The position numbers and the translations under genes were made by a program. This document shows positions 48,506-61,383 of a stretch of 64,000 nt of DNA, piece by piece. The notes under the pieces were generated by a model. It saw only the letters and a program-made list of their open reading frames with translations, made no database searches and had not been told where the DNA came from. This DNA comes from Aphelenchoides besseyi (Eukaryota; Nematoda; Chromadorea; Rhabditida; Aphelenchoididae): positions 6,758,001 to 6,822,000 of the forward strand of contig JAMPIQ010000001.1 in NCBI GenBank assembly GCA_024699855.1, read 5' to 3'. Position 1 is the first letter of the stretch. The number at the start of each line of letters is the position of its first letter.

Positions 48506-49212
48506 CTAAACAATGATTCATATTGGAAGATACATGAGTTGATAAGATATAAGTGTGACCGTGCACATAAGCTTCTCAAGGTCAATTGGACAGTCGAAGA
48601 CGATGCTTCCAGGAAACGCGAGCACTCACCTATTGGTTCAACTTTTTTTGCATCAACGGTCATCTCGGTCGAAGAGAATGCGCGAGATCCAGCACCTGAA
48701 ATGAAAACTCTTCAACTGCTCGCGTTCACCGGCGGCCGATCGGCAACACGAATCGAAAACAAGCGGCGGATTTGTTGTCATCGCCCACGTACAATCATGC
48801 AAAAAGGAACAGTTGAAACGAATTCACAGTGAATCGACGAAACGCAGCAATGTGTTGGGAACTGAATTCGCGAAAATGTGAAGAATAAACGATTTTAAGG
48901 TTCCTCAATTGAAATGCAAATGGACTAACCAGCGCATTCATAGCTTATGATTTGTAGGCCGATGGATTCCCGCGATCTCACCGTCCTTCTTCGAAACGAC
49001 CACAACTGACGCGTACAGAACGAATTCACATTAGTTGGTATGGGAACGTCGATTGTAGGCGACAAGCTTCGAGTTTTATTGGATTTGTAGTTAATGAGAT
49101 TTTCGATGTCTTAACTCACTATATACGGCAATAGAAAGAATACAAGTACAGTAATTTGAACGTCATTTGTTGATGATTTCATCAAGTACGTAAAAACGAA
49201 TACTAACAACGA
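48506..49212. other. Gap with no supported gene
   Basis: A 114-codon frame on the plus strand (48488-48832) and the frame opposite it show no domain. A short minus-strand piece ending at a GTGAGT donor near 48633 might be an upstream exon of the DM-like gene, but its reading phase does not connect to the 49-nt exon. Confidence 0.35.
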
Positions 49213-49779
49213 ATGGATGTATTTCTGGCAGACATCAATCATTTAATCGAATTCGAGAAGTATGAAGAAACAGAAGGATTGTGAAGAAAGTCCATTAAGT
49301 TTAAAAGATCACGTTCCAAAGAACCAACACTCCAACATGTGATACTTCATATGCAAATTCATCTCTACGATCGTCTTCGTAATGATCGTAATCATTTCTC
49401 TGCACATTTATTGGTTTGCGCGGCCATTTTACTGATTACTATCAAATGTTCTTCCTCACTTATGTTCAAACTCTTTACAACAGCATTTTCGGTACTTTTG
49501 ATTTCTAGTCTATTGAATTCTGTTTAGAACATTTCAGTCGTCCAACTTCAACGAATCAAACAATCGAACAAGTTCGTTCACATTCTTTATCGTTTCGTTC
49601 TTTGATTATTGTTTGTTGCTTTAGGAAACTGGAGAACTTCCCAGGAACTTGAACAACGAAACAACCACTCAACAAGAAATTTGCGAGAAGGACGATCCAC
49701 AGACACCCAACTGAAATGTTCTGTGTTGTCGAACGAACAGACAAATAAAAAAGACCATTTGGTTTGTGTTGTCTGCTAG
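49213..49779 (+). CDS. Candidate small two-pass membrane protein, 139 residues
   Basis: Four exons (49213-49259, 49308-49491, 49538-49571, 49625-49779) join in frame to 420 nt with introns of 46-53 nt, the normal size here. The protein has a short polar N-terminus (MDVFLADINHLIEFEKSRSK), a helical stretch with HMQIHLYDRLRNDRNHFSAH, and two adjacent hydrophobic segments (LLVCAAILLITIKC and LMFKLFTTAF). A polar Asn/Gln/Arg-rich tail ends in CVVC. Two donors (GTATGA, GTTCGT) are weak. No family is recognised. A reticulon-like hairpin is one thought, without motif support. Confidence 0.4.
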
Positions 49780-50030
49780 TGCTCGCAACCCATTGGTTGT
49801 TTGTTGGCTGTCAAATAGCTCCTCCGAACCGATTGTATCTTCGAGCAACATTCAAGCAATGATGAAGAATACAATTTAAGATCAGAGACGGTCTGAATAA
49901 ATCGTGTAAGATAAAAACCAACTGAGTTGCTTAAAGAAGAATCCAAAAACGTTTAAACTTGAAATTTTTGGTAAAAGGCGGGAAAACCCGCTTCAATTTC
50001 TTTCGCTTTTTCTTTTGCTTTTCGAGTGAA

Positions 50031-51476
50031 ATGGAAGATTGCAGTTGGTCAGAAATGGAGCATTCAGATGTTTTTCAAGTCGACGAAAAACAACTGGAGC
50101 AAATTTGTAAGGCGGCCGTGAGCGTGGACGATTCAGCGGCCCATCGACCAATTGATGCGCTTGTTTACGATGAACCGTTTGAGCCGGGATGCTTCAAACT
50201 GATCGAAGTGACTGAGAATATTCTCGAGAAGGTTCTACGAGGGGAATCGTAAGTTGAATTTCAATCAATTTGTTCATTTTTGTTGTTAGATTCTACGTTT
50301 CCGGAGACAAAGACGATCAACTTGTGTTTTGCACCAACGATCAAACCTTTCAAGCAAAAGAAGTGGAACGATCGAATTCGATAATCATTACGAATCTAAG
50401 CGACGTGCCAAACAATTTCAACGAGCAGACAATCAGAAAAATAAACGTAATTCAAGACGTTCAGTTTGAAATTCGTGTTCTTAGGTTTCTTCGTTACTTT
50501 GCAGAAACTTCGAGTTGATCGAAACTCCATTCTACAAGCCGTCGAGGTTTCGAGAACTGCTCAACAGTCGTCAAGTGAATTTGTTTAATGATGAGCCCAA
50601 ATTTCCTTCGCAGTACGTTCGTACAACAATCCATCCACTTTCTTTTTTAGATCTCTTTCTCTTCAGCAGTTTATGTCCGCATTTCCATTGTGTGAATCTC
50701 AAGTTCATCGACTACTTAGCGAATATCCAGTATTCGAGATCAACAGTAAGAGTTGTAACCAGACGATTTCTCCATTCAGTTTTCAGATTCAATTTTCTGT
50801 TTGAGTGCCAACGGACGAAATGAGCTCATGAGCGAATTTGCGGGCTTCTTGGACGATCGAAGCTCATTGTCTATGCGTCGAAGTGATCTGGAAAACTCGT
50901 CTATTTTCTCCGACATCAACACCCGGTACTCATCGACTGTGGTCGGTTCGTTGATCGATTGGATGTTACGATCATTTTTTGATTCGGAAGACGGTAAGTT
51001 GCAATCGCTCAAATCAATGTAACGGCAATTTTAGGTACAACATTCACAGTGAACTGTGAGCGCACTGGTCGTGAGTATTGCTCGCATATTTTGCGGAAAT
51101 TTGCTTCGGGAAACTTCATGGATTTGGACGATTTGGAACGTCATTACTATCGTTTGGCTCCCGGATCAATGCGATTCGACGTAAAGCTTCTGAAGGGAAT
51201 CGGATTTTTGAAGAAACCGACAAACTTATCAGTCACATTTCTAAGCAGCGAACTTTTGCCACTGGACAGTCAGAAAAGGTAATCGATCTCCACAGCAATC
51301 ATTGTGTGTGTTGTAGACTCGAGAAGTTGTGGTCACTTTCTGATAGTTGGACTCTGGAGGAGATCGAACCGTACATTCTCGACTTTGTTGGCGACTCAAA
51401 GTTGATTCTCGAGTTTATGGCTTCGCGATGTCGTGTGAACAATTTGAATGGTCGAACGGTGTTCCATCGTTTGTGA
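50031..51476 (+). CDS. dscc-1: Sister chromatid cohesion protein DCC1
   Basis: DCC1 is part of the alternative clamp loader CTF18-DCC1-CTF8, which loads or unloads PCNA and supports sister chromatid cohesion. Seven exons (50031-50248, 50290-50446, 50485-50612, 50651-50745, 50787-50993, 51035-51278, 51317-51476) total 1,209 nt, or 402 residues, close to the human length. Recognisable parts: an N-terminal beta region with FYVSGDKDDQLVFCTNDQTF; the winged-helix region around FMSAFPLCESQVHRLLSEYP; and the C-terminal block LEKLWSLSDSWTLEEIEPYI followed by LDFVGD. An acidic/Ser-rich insertion near residues 205-240 is not typical. It ends 128 bp from SMC4, which runs the other way. Confidence 0.88.
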
Positions 51477-51604
51477 ATTTTTTATTTTTCAATTAAACTT
51501 GCGTTGTACGCTACAAACAATTTTGCGACAAAGTATTGCGAAATTAATTACGATTGCGAGGCAGTTATTAATTAAGGAGTGGGTGGCTGTACAAAAAAGG
51601 CACT

Positions 51605-54600
51605 TTAAAGATTTTGTCTTCCATTTATGAGCGATCGACTTGTACGTCGTCGTTTGGGTGGTGGATCGATTTCTTCTTCTTCGAACGGCAACATCTCGTT
51701 GGGCGACTTTCCAATGGATCGCTTGTCGTTTTCTTCTTCGCCAAGAGCCGGCACAATACGCACATTTGGTTCTTCACTCAAGATATTCATGCCCGGATCG
51801 TAAGTGATGTTCATCGTGCAATCGTTGACTTTGTAGATTCCAATCAAACGATCAGCGTGTTCGAACATGTTGTTTCGCAATGAAATGATAATAAATTGAG
51901 CATTCTTAGTGCGTTCCTGAATATGAAAACTAATTGCACATCATTCGTTAGGTTGCTAACCTTCAAATATGTAGCAATAATTGAAACGTTTCGATAGTCC
52001 AAGGCTGCATCGATTTCGTCCATGACATATAAAGGAGTAGGACGGAAATTGTGTAGACCAAAAACCAAAGCCAAGGAAGCCAAAGTTTTTTCACCGCCGG
52101 ACAAGTTCGTGATTTGTTTCCACGTTTTCTTCGGTGGTCGAACCCTATAAAGACACTGGAATTAAATGAATTCAAAGTACAAAAAACTTACACAAAGCAA
52201 ATCCCGTCTTTGAAGGGATCGAGTGAATCGATTGGATCCAATGCGGCGTCTCCACCAAGTGTGATCATTTGGTAGATTTCTTGGGTTGCAAGTCGTATCT
52301 TTTGAAATCCATTCATGAATTCGTCACTTCGCATACGAGATAGACGATCGTAAACACTACGATGAGCAGCTTTATCCGCCATCAACTGGTTCATTTCAGC
52401 CGTAACTAGAATACGTCGATCCATCTGAAACATTGTTTAATAAACGTATACCATTTACAACCAAACCTTTTCGCCGAAATCCTCAACCAATTGCAAGTTC
52501 ATTTGACCTTTGAATTTCCTCTTTTTTGCTTCCAACTTCTTGAATCGGTTTTCGAGTTCCTCTTTCACGAACGATCGAACTTCTTCTTCTGTATACGTCG
52601 GCAGTCCAGACGCATCGCATACCGGATCGTAAAAAACGTGTCCATCAACGCCCGTAACAACAGTTGTGTTCGTCAATTCGGCCTCCATAACTTCTTCTTC
52701 GACTGCTTGTCTGTTCTCGTCAGCAATAGTTGCGGTGGTTAGATTTTCATTTGGATTAGGAACTGCGGGTTGATTCTGTATTTGCTCAGTCAAAAATGGT
52801 AAAATGTCTTGACGAATGTGCAGAATCGATAGTTTTCCTTTCTGAAACAGAATAACCATTAAAGGAATTCAAATTGAAAACTCGCTTCATTGTCAACACT
52901 GTTCATCTTGGCCAACAAACTTTCGACCGTTTTGCTCATTTCGTTTAACTCTCCTTGACGGTCTTGAATCTGATGTTTGAGTTCCTCTTCTCGATTATTC
53001 AAACTGTTGATCAGCTCCGTTTTGTCCACAAGAAGCGTCTTCAGACTTTCAAGTTGCTCTTCGTATTCCCCTTTCATTCCGGCTTCCTGTTGTGCATTCT
53101 CGTGCTGCTCCTGAAGATTCTTGGTCGCTTGTTCGATTTCTCGTTCAGTGTCTTCGATTGTTCGTTTTGCCTTCGAAATACTCAGCTCGAATCGTTTGAT
53201 TGCGCTGTCTGCATTCTTCAACGTCAAATTCGCTTTGTTTTGCGTTTCTTCAGCGGTTTTCAAAGTTGCTTTTGAAGTTTTAAGTCGAGACTGAGCAGCA
53301 CCGAGAATCTTCTCTTCGACCTTTTTGATTTCGTCTTCCAACTTCTCTTTATTCTTTCTTAGTGCAGAAGCTCGTTGATTGACACTTTCTTTCTCTATAA
53401 TCACATGCATTTTAATTAACTGAAGTTAAACCAACCGCGTTCGTATCTGTTAACATCGTCTTGCAACGACACAAGTGCGTCTTCATCAACGTCCAAACTC
53501 TCGAACGCGTTCTTTGCACGTGCCATCTCATTCTTCGCTTCTTCGACTTGTCTTTGTGCTAACTGAAGACTTTGTTGTTATTCTTTAAACGAACTGATTA
53601 CCATCGTTTGTTGCATCAAAAGTCGTTGTCGATGTTCCAGTTGAGCTAACTCATCTTTCTTTGCTTTCAAAACTTCCGTTTTCTAAAACAAATAACGATA
53701 CTTATCCGATAGTCAGTTTCTAGACCTGGGATAACTCAAAACGCAGCTTGTTCAATCTTTCTCGTTTTTGTTTCAGTTGGTTTTCCATTTCTGTCCAGTT
53801 CTTAGTTGGTTCTTGAGTGTCAACTCGAACTTGATTTCCCATTCGACCACTAAATATGCAAAATATCAAATAGGAGTTTGAGACAAACCGTTTTTCTTGT
53901 CGTCCACCACCGGCCATTGTGCCGGTCGTTTCGATCACATCTCCACGAAGTGTTACAACTCTCCATCGTTGTCCGTTGTGATTCGCTGTCGTAGTGGCCA
54001 TATCGATGTTATCGACAACGAGAGTGTCGCGCAGAGCACTGTAAAAAGCGGGAAGAAAGCTCTCGTTCCCAACACGAATCATATCAACAAGTCTAGGATG
54101 ATTGAAGGGTCTAAACATGACATTCTGACTAGTATAATGTGTGTAACTTACGTCTGTGGTTTGTTCTTGATTTTCGACCAAAAATGATTCTGCTTCTCGA
54201 GTACAATGAAGGTGATACGCGGCAAATTTCGTTCTTTCAAGAACTTGATGCAATCTTGTGCCGTTTCAACGGTGTCTACGAGAACATCGTCCAGTGGTCG
54301 GCAACAAGTGGAAATAGCAACATCGTACTTCTCGTCAATTGCTCCCAAATCGCCTAAACGACCGTAAATGCCCGGAATATTGCCGTTTTGTTTTTCTTGT
54401 GTTAACGCCGCTAATGTCGCGTTGTTCGTTCGATATCCATCGGCTTGATGGCGATGTTGTTCGATCTCTCGGTGCAGCTCGTTTACTTCGTTCGTCAGTT
54501 CATGTTCAGTTCCACGATGGTTTTTGTAATCCGTTTCGAGGTTCTCGATTTCTGTTTTAACTTCGGGAATTCGATTTCTGATCTTCTCTAAGTCGCTAAA

Positions 54601-56578
54601 AACACTCGTTTCAATGAAAATCACAAGCACAAACCTCGTTGTTTTTGAGAGCTCGCCCTCAAGATTTTTGTAACTGTTTTCAGCTGTTGTGTATCGGGCT
54701 TCAACCGTAGAGCCAATTTTCTGTAAACGTTCCAACTTGTCTTTGGCGACATTGAGCTAAAAGACATTACAAGCTTATAGATCGTATATCTCTTTTCTTA
54801 CATTACTTGTGCACTTGTCTTCTTCAGAGTTTAAGTCGATGATCTTGGGCATAATCTCCTCTAGCTTTTGGCGATTATTTGCGTTAGAAGTACGTTCTTT
54901 TGGTCGAAGATTTCGAAGTTGGTCTTCGCATTCACGAATCTCTTGTTGACATCGTTCGATTATTTCGTCTTGAGTTTTAAGTGTTTCTTCAGCTTTTACT
55001 GGTGCCGCTCGAGCATCTTCCAACTGAAACCTTTCAAATTACTTGTAACTTCAGTTGGAGCTTGCCTTCTCGGAATCCTGTTTGATTTCCGCTTCTTTTG
55101 TCTGAATTTTCTTTTGAAGAAGTTTGATCTTTTCGTTCGTCTTTTTTGCATTCAATTCGTATTTGCGATTGTTCTGCTCGGCATCTTGAATTTTTTCCTC
55201 GAGTTTGTCCATTCCTCTGAAATTCAAACATCAAATAGCCTGTCAAATAACAAAAACCAACTTGATAGTATCCGCTTTTAGTTTGTTCTCTTTTCGAAGA
55301 TCTCCTTCACATTTGTGCAAATCCTCTTTAGCGGAATTCTGTACGGCGTTCAACATGTCAAGTAAGTCGGAAGCTGTTTTGTATCGTTGGTCCAAATTGA
55401 GTCTACAACAATTGATTTTGAGAACACTGAATGTGAGTTACCTTCGAATGTTTAACAGCTTATGAGTACACTCGGTAATGGCGTTTTCAAGGCGCATCAT
55501 TTTCAGAATCTCCATCACTGGTTCTACCATGTGATTGACTTCTGCTTCAGCTAAATCCAACTTCTTTTTGATCATATCTTCCTCGTCATTCAGTTTTGCC
55601 AATTTTTGTTTCAATTTCATAATTGGTTCTTTCAATCGGCTACTCCCGATGATATCTTCCAGATACTCAAGCATTCCATCGTCTCCAGTACGTTCATCGT
55701 GTTTCGGTTTCATTAACGCGATTTGTTCGACTTCGCCCTATAGATAATCTTCTCAGAAACTAAACCGTATATTTTGCTTATACCTGCAGAATCAAAAAAC
55801 GATTGTGATCCAAATCAATTCCATTGGCACGCAAACAATCACGAACCTCGTTCGTACTCACAGGTTTTCCGTTGATGTGATATGTACTACCACCACTTTT
55901 TGTTGCGGTTCTCGAAACCGAAAACGGCGTGTTCCTTAAAATGTTATAACCGTCTTCCTAAAGCACAAATGTAAAGAACAAGAAACCAACTACGCGTTAC
56001 TTTGTCGTAAATTTTTGCAAAGTGGATCTCAACTTTACACGATTTGACTTCTGGATGCGCAGCTGAGTTGTGAATCAGAGTGCTAACTTTCTTTGAGCGA
56101 ATTCGATTGGCTCGAAAACCAAAAACGAACAGAAGCGAGTCGATAACATTTGATTTTCCCGAACCATTTGGCCCCAAAATAGAAGTGAAATTCTAAAGAG
56201 ATTTCGTATAAAGAAAGGAAATAAAATCAAACTCACTTTGTGAAAAGGACCAAGATTTCTCTTTCCATAATACGATTTGAAATTCTCGACACTAATGCGA
56301 GTGATTATTAAACGAGCTTCAGAAGGATCAGTACTCATAACGGGAATCGGTCTGCCCGGTATCACCATGTTTAGAAGATCTTCTTCTACTTCATCCGATC
56401 GACTATTGCTGGAAGGACGATTGACTTCATCGTCTTGGTCATCTGGTCTTGGACTTGAAGATGACAATTCTTTATCATTCCCACTTCCAGTGCTCAATGG
56501 CATCTCGGCCGTGATTGGCAGAGTATCGGGGCTTCGAGATGCCTCGTCGAAATCGACAACACGCCGACGACCACCCAT
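51605..56578 (-). CDS. smc-4: Condensin subunit SMC4
   Basis: ATPase core of condensin, partner of SMC2, in mitotic chromosome condensation. About 17 short introns; I estimate roughly 1,400 residues. The N-terminal 95 residues are acidic and Ser/Pro-rich. The head domain follows with ISVENFKSYYGKRNLGPFHK and Walker A GPNGSGKSNVIDSLLFVFG. SMC4-type features include ILQGEVEQIALMKPK and GMLEYLEDIIG. Coiled coil fills 55.7-54.7 kb. The hinge lies near 54.4-54.2 kb (IYGRLGDLGAIDEKYDVAIS, LPRITFIVLEK). A second coiled coil precedes the C-terminal head with LSGGEKTLASLALVFG and Walker B PLYVMDEIDAALDYRN. A basic/acidic tail (PPPKRRRTS) ends the protein. Confidence 0.96.
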
Positions 56579-56837
56579 CGCAATCCACCACTGAAAACAA
56601 AAAATTTATAGTTGCGATAATACACGAATATCCTGAAATCTGCTACTCATTAATCCATAGCGTTTCATTGTGATTTGCGCGCGTCAGTTTTGGCACTTAA
56701 ATGAATCAACAACACGAACTTTCCGGCTATTGATTTTTCCTTCTTCATTTAGTATCTCAACAACGTTGAGAACTCGACGGTCAGATTTCCGATAAAGATT
56801 CCAAAAGCATGGTATTTGTAAGCTATTAATCTTAAGG

Positions 56838-58517
56838 ATGTTGAACAGTTTATTCATCGTCAATGTCTCAGGGTAACTGGTTTTATGTTTTGCTTTAAAG
56901 ACTCTATACTTCAGGGACATTATCCTTGAGAAACACTACAAATCAGTAATTCATCGCTCAATTTGTGATTATTTTTTCGATGCACAAAAGAAAGTTGACA
57001 AATCAGAAGACGTTCCTCCGGTCATTCCGACACCTCATCACTATCTTTTCAACATATTTCGAAACAATCTTTATTTCATTGCAGTAACTGTTTGTGAAAG
57101 TACGTCGATATTTTGCACGAAATCTTCTTAATTTTGTTGTTTAGCATCTCCGCTTTTGGTTTTTGAGATTTTGCACCATATTGTTAACGTTTTTACCGAG
57201 TACTTTGATGAGTGTTCTGACACCACAATCAAAGAGAACATTGTGACAGTTTTCGAGGTGTTGGATGAAATGTTGGATAATGGATACCCGTTGACTACCG
57301 AATTGAATGTTCTTCAAGATCTGATCAAACCACCAAACTTCTTACGTTCACTTACAAATCAAGTCACTGGTCGAACTAATGTCTCTGATGTCTTACCTAT
57401 GGGTTAGTTCTTTTGTTGATATCTTGCGTTTATTTACTGTTTAAGGCCAGTTATCAAATGTTCCATGGCGACGCGCTGGAGTCAAATATACGAACAACGA
57501 AGCCTATTTTGATGTAAGTGCATTGCTATGAAATCTAATTATAGCCTTGTTTATTGAAGGTTATTGAAGAGATCGATGCGATTATTGATAAACAATGTTC
57601 GACAGTTTCCGCCGAGATTCAAGGATACGTGAGTCTTTGTTTTGTTTGATGATCATTGAGATATTTTTTTAGATAAATTGTTGTTGTAAACTCTCTGGAA
57701 TGCCCGATCTCACAATGACATTGATGAATCCACGCATCTTAGAAGACGTCTCATTTCATCCGTGTGTGCGATTTAAGCGTTGGGAAAACGAACGAGTTCT
57801 ATCGTTTGTGCCACCAGATGGCAATTTTCGGCTCATTTCTTATCACATCGGATCACAGAGGTTGTTATTGGACGTAAAAAATATTTTGATAAGTGAAATT
57901 TCAGTTTGGTTGGGATTCCATTGTATGTTCGTCATTTGGTCAGCTTAAAAAGCGGAACGGGCGGGAGACTTGAATTGACTGTAGGACCGAAACAAAGTTC
58001 AGGAAAAATGCTTGAAGAAGTGGTGCTTGAAATGAATATGTCAGTCTTCAAAAATTTAACAATCGACTGCTCTGTTGTAGGCCAAAGCCCGTACAGAATT
58101 GCAATCTTGTGGCATCGCATGGAAAATACTCGTTTGATCCAACGACAAAAGTTCTTCAATGGGTAGTTGGAAAGATTGAAATCGGACGACCGCCAACATT
58201 GAAAGGATCGGTGAGTGTTGAAGGAACGCACATCAAACTTCTAATCTTAGGTTTCCGTTGTTGGAGGTGCAGAATTAGAGAGTCCACCGATCAAGTAAAC
58301 ATACTCGTCAATTCAGTTGTTAATTTTAGTTGTTTAGTGTCAAGTTTCGTATCAATCAATTGGCAGTTTCCGGTCTTAAGGTCAATCGTCTTGATATGTA
58401 TTCGGTAATTTGATGTGGTTGTTTATTGATTCGTAACAACTTTTGTAGGAGAACTACAAGCCATTCAAAGGAGTGAAATACGTTACAAAAGCTGGTCGAT
58501 TTCAAGTTCGAACGTAA
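56838..58517 (+). CDS. apm-3: AP-3 adaptor complex mu subunit
   Basis: Medium (mu3) subunit of the AP-3 adaptor, which sorts cargo to lysosome-related organelles. Eleven exons (56838-56872, 56915-57099, 57145-57402, 57446-57513, 57560-57628, 57673-57860, 57905-58039, 58081-58210, 58251-58294, 58338-58404, 58449-58517) total 1,248 nt, or 415 residues; human AP3M1 has 418. The longin-type N-terminus begins MLNSLFIVNVSGDIILEKHY. The hinge shows LPMGQLSNVPWRRAGVKYTN. The mu homology domain includes GMPDLTMTLMNPRILEDVSF and VRFKRWENERVLSFVPPDG, and ends KGVKYVTKAGRFQVRT. Its start is 259 bp from the SMC4 start on the other strand, a likely shared promoter. Confidence 0.97.
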
Positions 58518-58561
58518 ACCCGAACAGATTCATTTAGCGCAGTTTCCTAATTTATTCGCAA

Positions 58562-58567
58562 AATAAA
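58562..58567 (+). promoter_or_regulatory. Poly(A) signal of AP-3 mu
   Basis: AATAAA, 45 bases after the AP-3 mu stop codon and 24 bases before the stop of the convergent glycosyltransferase gene. The two 3' ends therefore probably overlap. Confidence 0.5.
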
Positions 58568-58590
58568 CTTTTTTTAACTGACAAGAGATT

Positions 58591-60256
58591 TCAACTGGCA
58601 ACTTCGGGATCACAAAGAAGAGTTAGATCTTCGTTGGACTCGTTTTTTGTTTTGCGTGTCTTGGAATATAAACGATTTAGAAGTTGAGGTGAGAAAATAA
58701 GAGTGGCAAGTGTATTGTAAATAGTCAACGCAAAAAACACCATAAAACCAATGGCAACTAGAAAGCGAGTTCCGGGTACTTTAATTTGAATCACGACGTT
58801 CCAAGCAACAACTTCCAATATGGAAACAAACGTGAAAAGCAAAAAAACATTCGAAATAGTTGAACCGTAGCCGAAACGTAGTTTGCTGTAGGTTGCCGTC
58901 AAAACAGCGACAATCAACGTCTGTAAATGAAGTTTGTTTACGTTGCTTTGACAGAACTCACAAACTGTATTGTGAACAGAATCCAACCAAATATTGGCAT
59001 CGTTTGCATTGGTGTTAAGTAAACGGAGAAGTAAATTCCAATCGACATGATCGCCAACACAACGATTGGTTGTTCGAAGCAGACAATCGGACGTGCGGAG
59101 TTTCTTGTTGCAATTCGAGCTAAGAACGGATAGATAACCTGTTGGGCGAAAAGAACCACAACAAAGATAAGTGCACGAGTTATGGACTGATAATAGTTAA
59201 TAGCGGTTTCGTTATATTGTCGATGCATTTCGTCACGATTCTGATGCCAATACCAATTAAGGTCAAAAACTGGGTATCCGTACCTACAATCGCCTTTTCA
59301 GGTATCTTTAAATTTTTTTTACTTACCAATGCCACGGTTTAACGAATGCCATTGTGTAATGTATAATTTTTGGGTTAATCAGCATTTTACCGCTCAAATA
59401 ATACATTCCAACATCGTAATTATAAGCTGCCGACAAACGTTGAATCGAACTTTTTATCGTGGCATTTGAATCAAACATTGAAGCCCATTTGACCTATGCA
59501 TTTACTATAATCGTGAATTCAATAAGATATTACCTGCCAAAAGTACGCATTCATGAATCCCTGATCACCTCCATCGTAAGACTGCATTTCGTATGTTGAG
59601 TTCAACATGTCTTCGTAGACCTAAATATCACTTTTTAACCGTGGACATTTCTGTTTCAAACCGTTTGATTCGGACGTAAAACAAAGACGCCGGCGTTAAA
59701 TTTGTCTGAATGTCGAACCGAAGCACAGAAGCTCCCGCAATGAAAAAGCTCACCAATGGAATCCAAAACCTGTGATATAAATCGTTTGTATAATAATTAA
59801 GAACCCAATTACTGCAGTGTCCAAGTCCAAATACACGAGCACTTCGTATTGTTCCAATGACCACAAGTGCAATTTTGTGTACTAAAATCACTTTTATTCT
59901 TAAACATTAACGACATCGACCACCTGAAACTTCTTATCTGGATGTGTTTTCAGTGACGGTGTATCGATCTTATTCACTTGTTTCAATAAAACTTCTTGAA
60001 GTCGTAGTGCGATGAGAGAATCTTCGGAGACGTCTTCTGTGTACAATACCACATACGGTATCTTGGACTCGTTATGTTTTTGTAAAGTGTGAGCTAAAAA
60101 TTGAAGCATTACGGCGATGAGCCAGTCAAGTTGATTACCCATTACTCTGGCAGCCAAAATGAAATCTTCAGATGAAAGAATGGAAACATAAGCAAATTGG
60201 GCTCTGGTTTTCACAGAAAACAAAAGTAAAGAGCCAAATATTGAGGCTAAGAACAT
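58591..60256 (-). CDS. GT8 (glycogenin-like) glycosyltransferase with C-terminal membrane helices
   Basis: Retaining glycosyltransferase of family GT8. A signal peptide (MFLASIFGSLLLFSVKTRAQ) leads into FAYVSILSSEDFILAARVMG. The glycogenin-like line YTKLHLWSLEQYEVLVYLD continues with the metal-binding DLDTAV motif. FNAGVFVL and YDGGDQGFMNAYFW complete the sugar-donor site, and IIHYTMAFVKPWHW follows. After about 320 residues come a group of hydrophobic segments (from ALIFVVVLFAQQVIYPFLA to FMVFFALTIYNTLATLIF), giving a polytopic C-terminus. Cytosolic glycogenin lacks both the signal peptide and these helices. The layout recalls plant PGSIP/IPUT-type enzymes and a nematode-type GT8 group. The acceptor substrate is unknown. 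It converges on AP-3 mu. Confidence 0.88.
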
Positions 60257-60996
60257 TGCCCTATTTGCATGCAATGGATTTCGGTTTATTAATCTGCAAT
60301 TACAGTCTTAATTTACAAGTGACTGTCTGGTTGTTTACACACGATATGTTTAAGAAATATTTCGAATTCCTTTCTACTCCCAACTTCCCATTTGTTTTCC
60401 ACTCGATTAAGCGTCGGAAGTTGAAGCCCGCAACCCGTTGATCCGCGAGCAGTCTGTTCTTTTTCGCCGTGTTTGTTAGTCAACGAGAAGTCTGATCGTT
60501 CATTTCGCTATCACTGTCAAGAAAAAATCACCTTCCCGACTTAAAAGGATGACGAAGCAACCGACGAGCGCTCTCGACTGTTGCTTCTCTTTGTTGTGTA
60601 GTTTTTTGCCGTTTGCTCTCTTTGGTTTCTAAAAGACAAAAAACCGTTAGATTGGTTGAATCCAATTAGTTTAAACCACTTATCTTGGAGCTGTAATCAA
60701 ACCTAAATTTTTGTGTTTTGTTGCCCGTTGCCGGCGAAACGAAGTTGACGGAAAGTTTGCACTCGACCCGGACACCGGTAGTGCGTTTTTCCTGTTTATC
60801 CAGTTGGCTCCATTCACCCTCCGAATTTGTTCCCGCAAACGATCGACAAAATCGTTGAAACCCTTAAATTTTGATGGTCACTTGTTTGGTGTGACCGTTT
60901 CTGCGCGCTGTCATTCGCGGTAAAACAACCAAAACGTGTTATTTGCTCCTTTTCTCTCGCGACATACGATTCGATCTATCGACTGTAATTTCAGCG
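60257..60996. other. Intergenic region; no gene seen
   Basis: About 740 bases between the GT8 gene and the small orphan gene, which run apart. A TTTCAG acceptor lies two bases before the next ATG. No conserved coding block was found. Confidence 0.45.
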
Positions 60997-61383
60997 ATGT
61001 CAGAGAAACCGCCGTTGCCAACAAACAGCTTTCCGAAAGCAAACGACAAACTCGAGATGTCGAAGGACACCAAGAAACTTCCGCGTTTGGGAATGGGAAC
61101 ACAGCCGACCGACATTTTCATTAGAAGCCTTCGAACTTATGGTGTAGAGTCAAAAGTAAGTACTTAGACACGTACAATTACATGGACATAATTGCTGTTA
61201 GGTAATTAGATTGATTTTTGTTCACTATTTCAGAAATCCGTTGAGACGCCTCAGATTTGTGCTCGTGCACAACCGCTAATGTTAAGTTCACGGTCGTCCA
61301 GTTCCTGTTCTCACGGTCGTTCAACATTGTCGTCTTGACTCATTTTCGTCCCCTCCAAGTTTTAGTCCCGTGTTATTTATGAA
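60997..61383 (+). CDS. Small orphan protein, about 102 residues
   Basis: Two exons (60997-61155, 61234-61383) joined by a consensus GTAAGT intron total 309 nt. The ATG comes two bases after a strong TTTCAG acceptor, which argues for a real, perhaps trans-spliced, message. The product is polar at first (MSEKPPLPTNSFPKANDKLE), then shows LPRLGMGTQPTDIFIRSLRT, a Ser-rich patch and a hydrophobic end. No domain, signal peptide or membrane helix is evident. The C-terminal part could change if a further intron exists. I do not recognise it. Confidence 0.5.
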
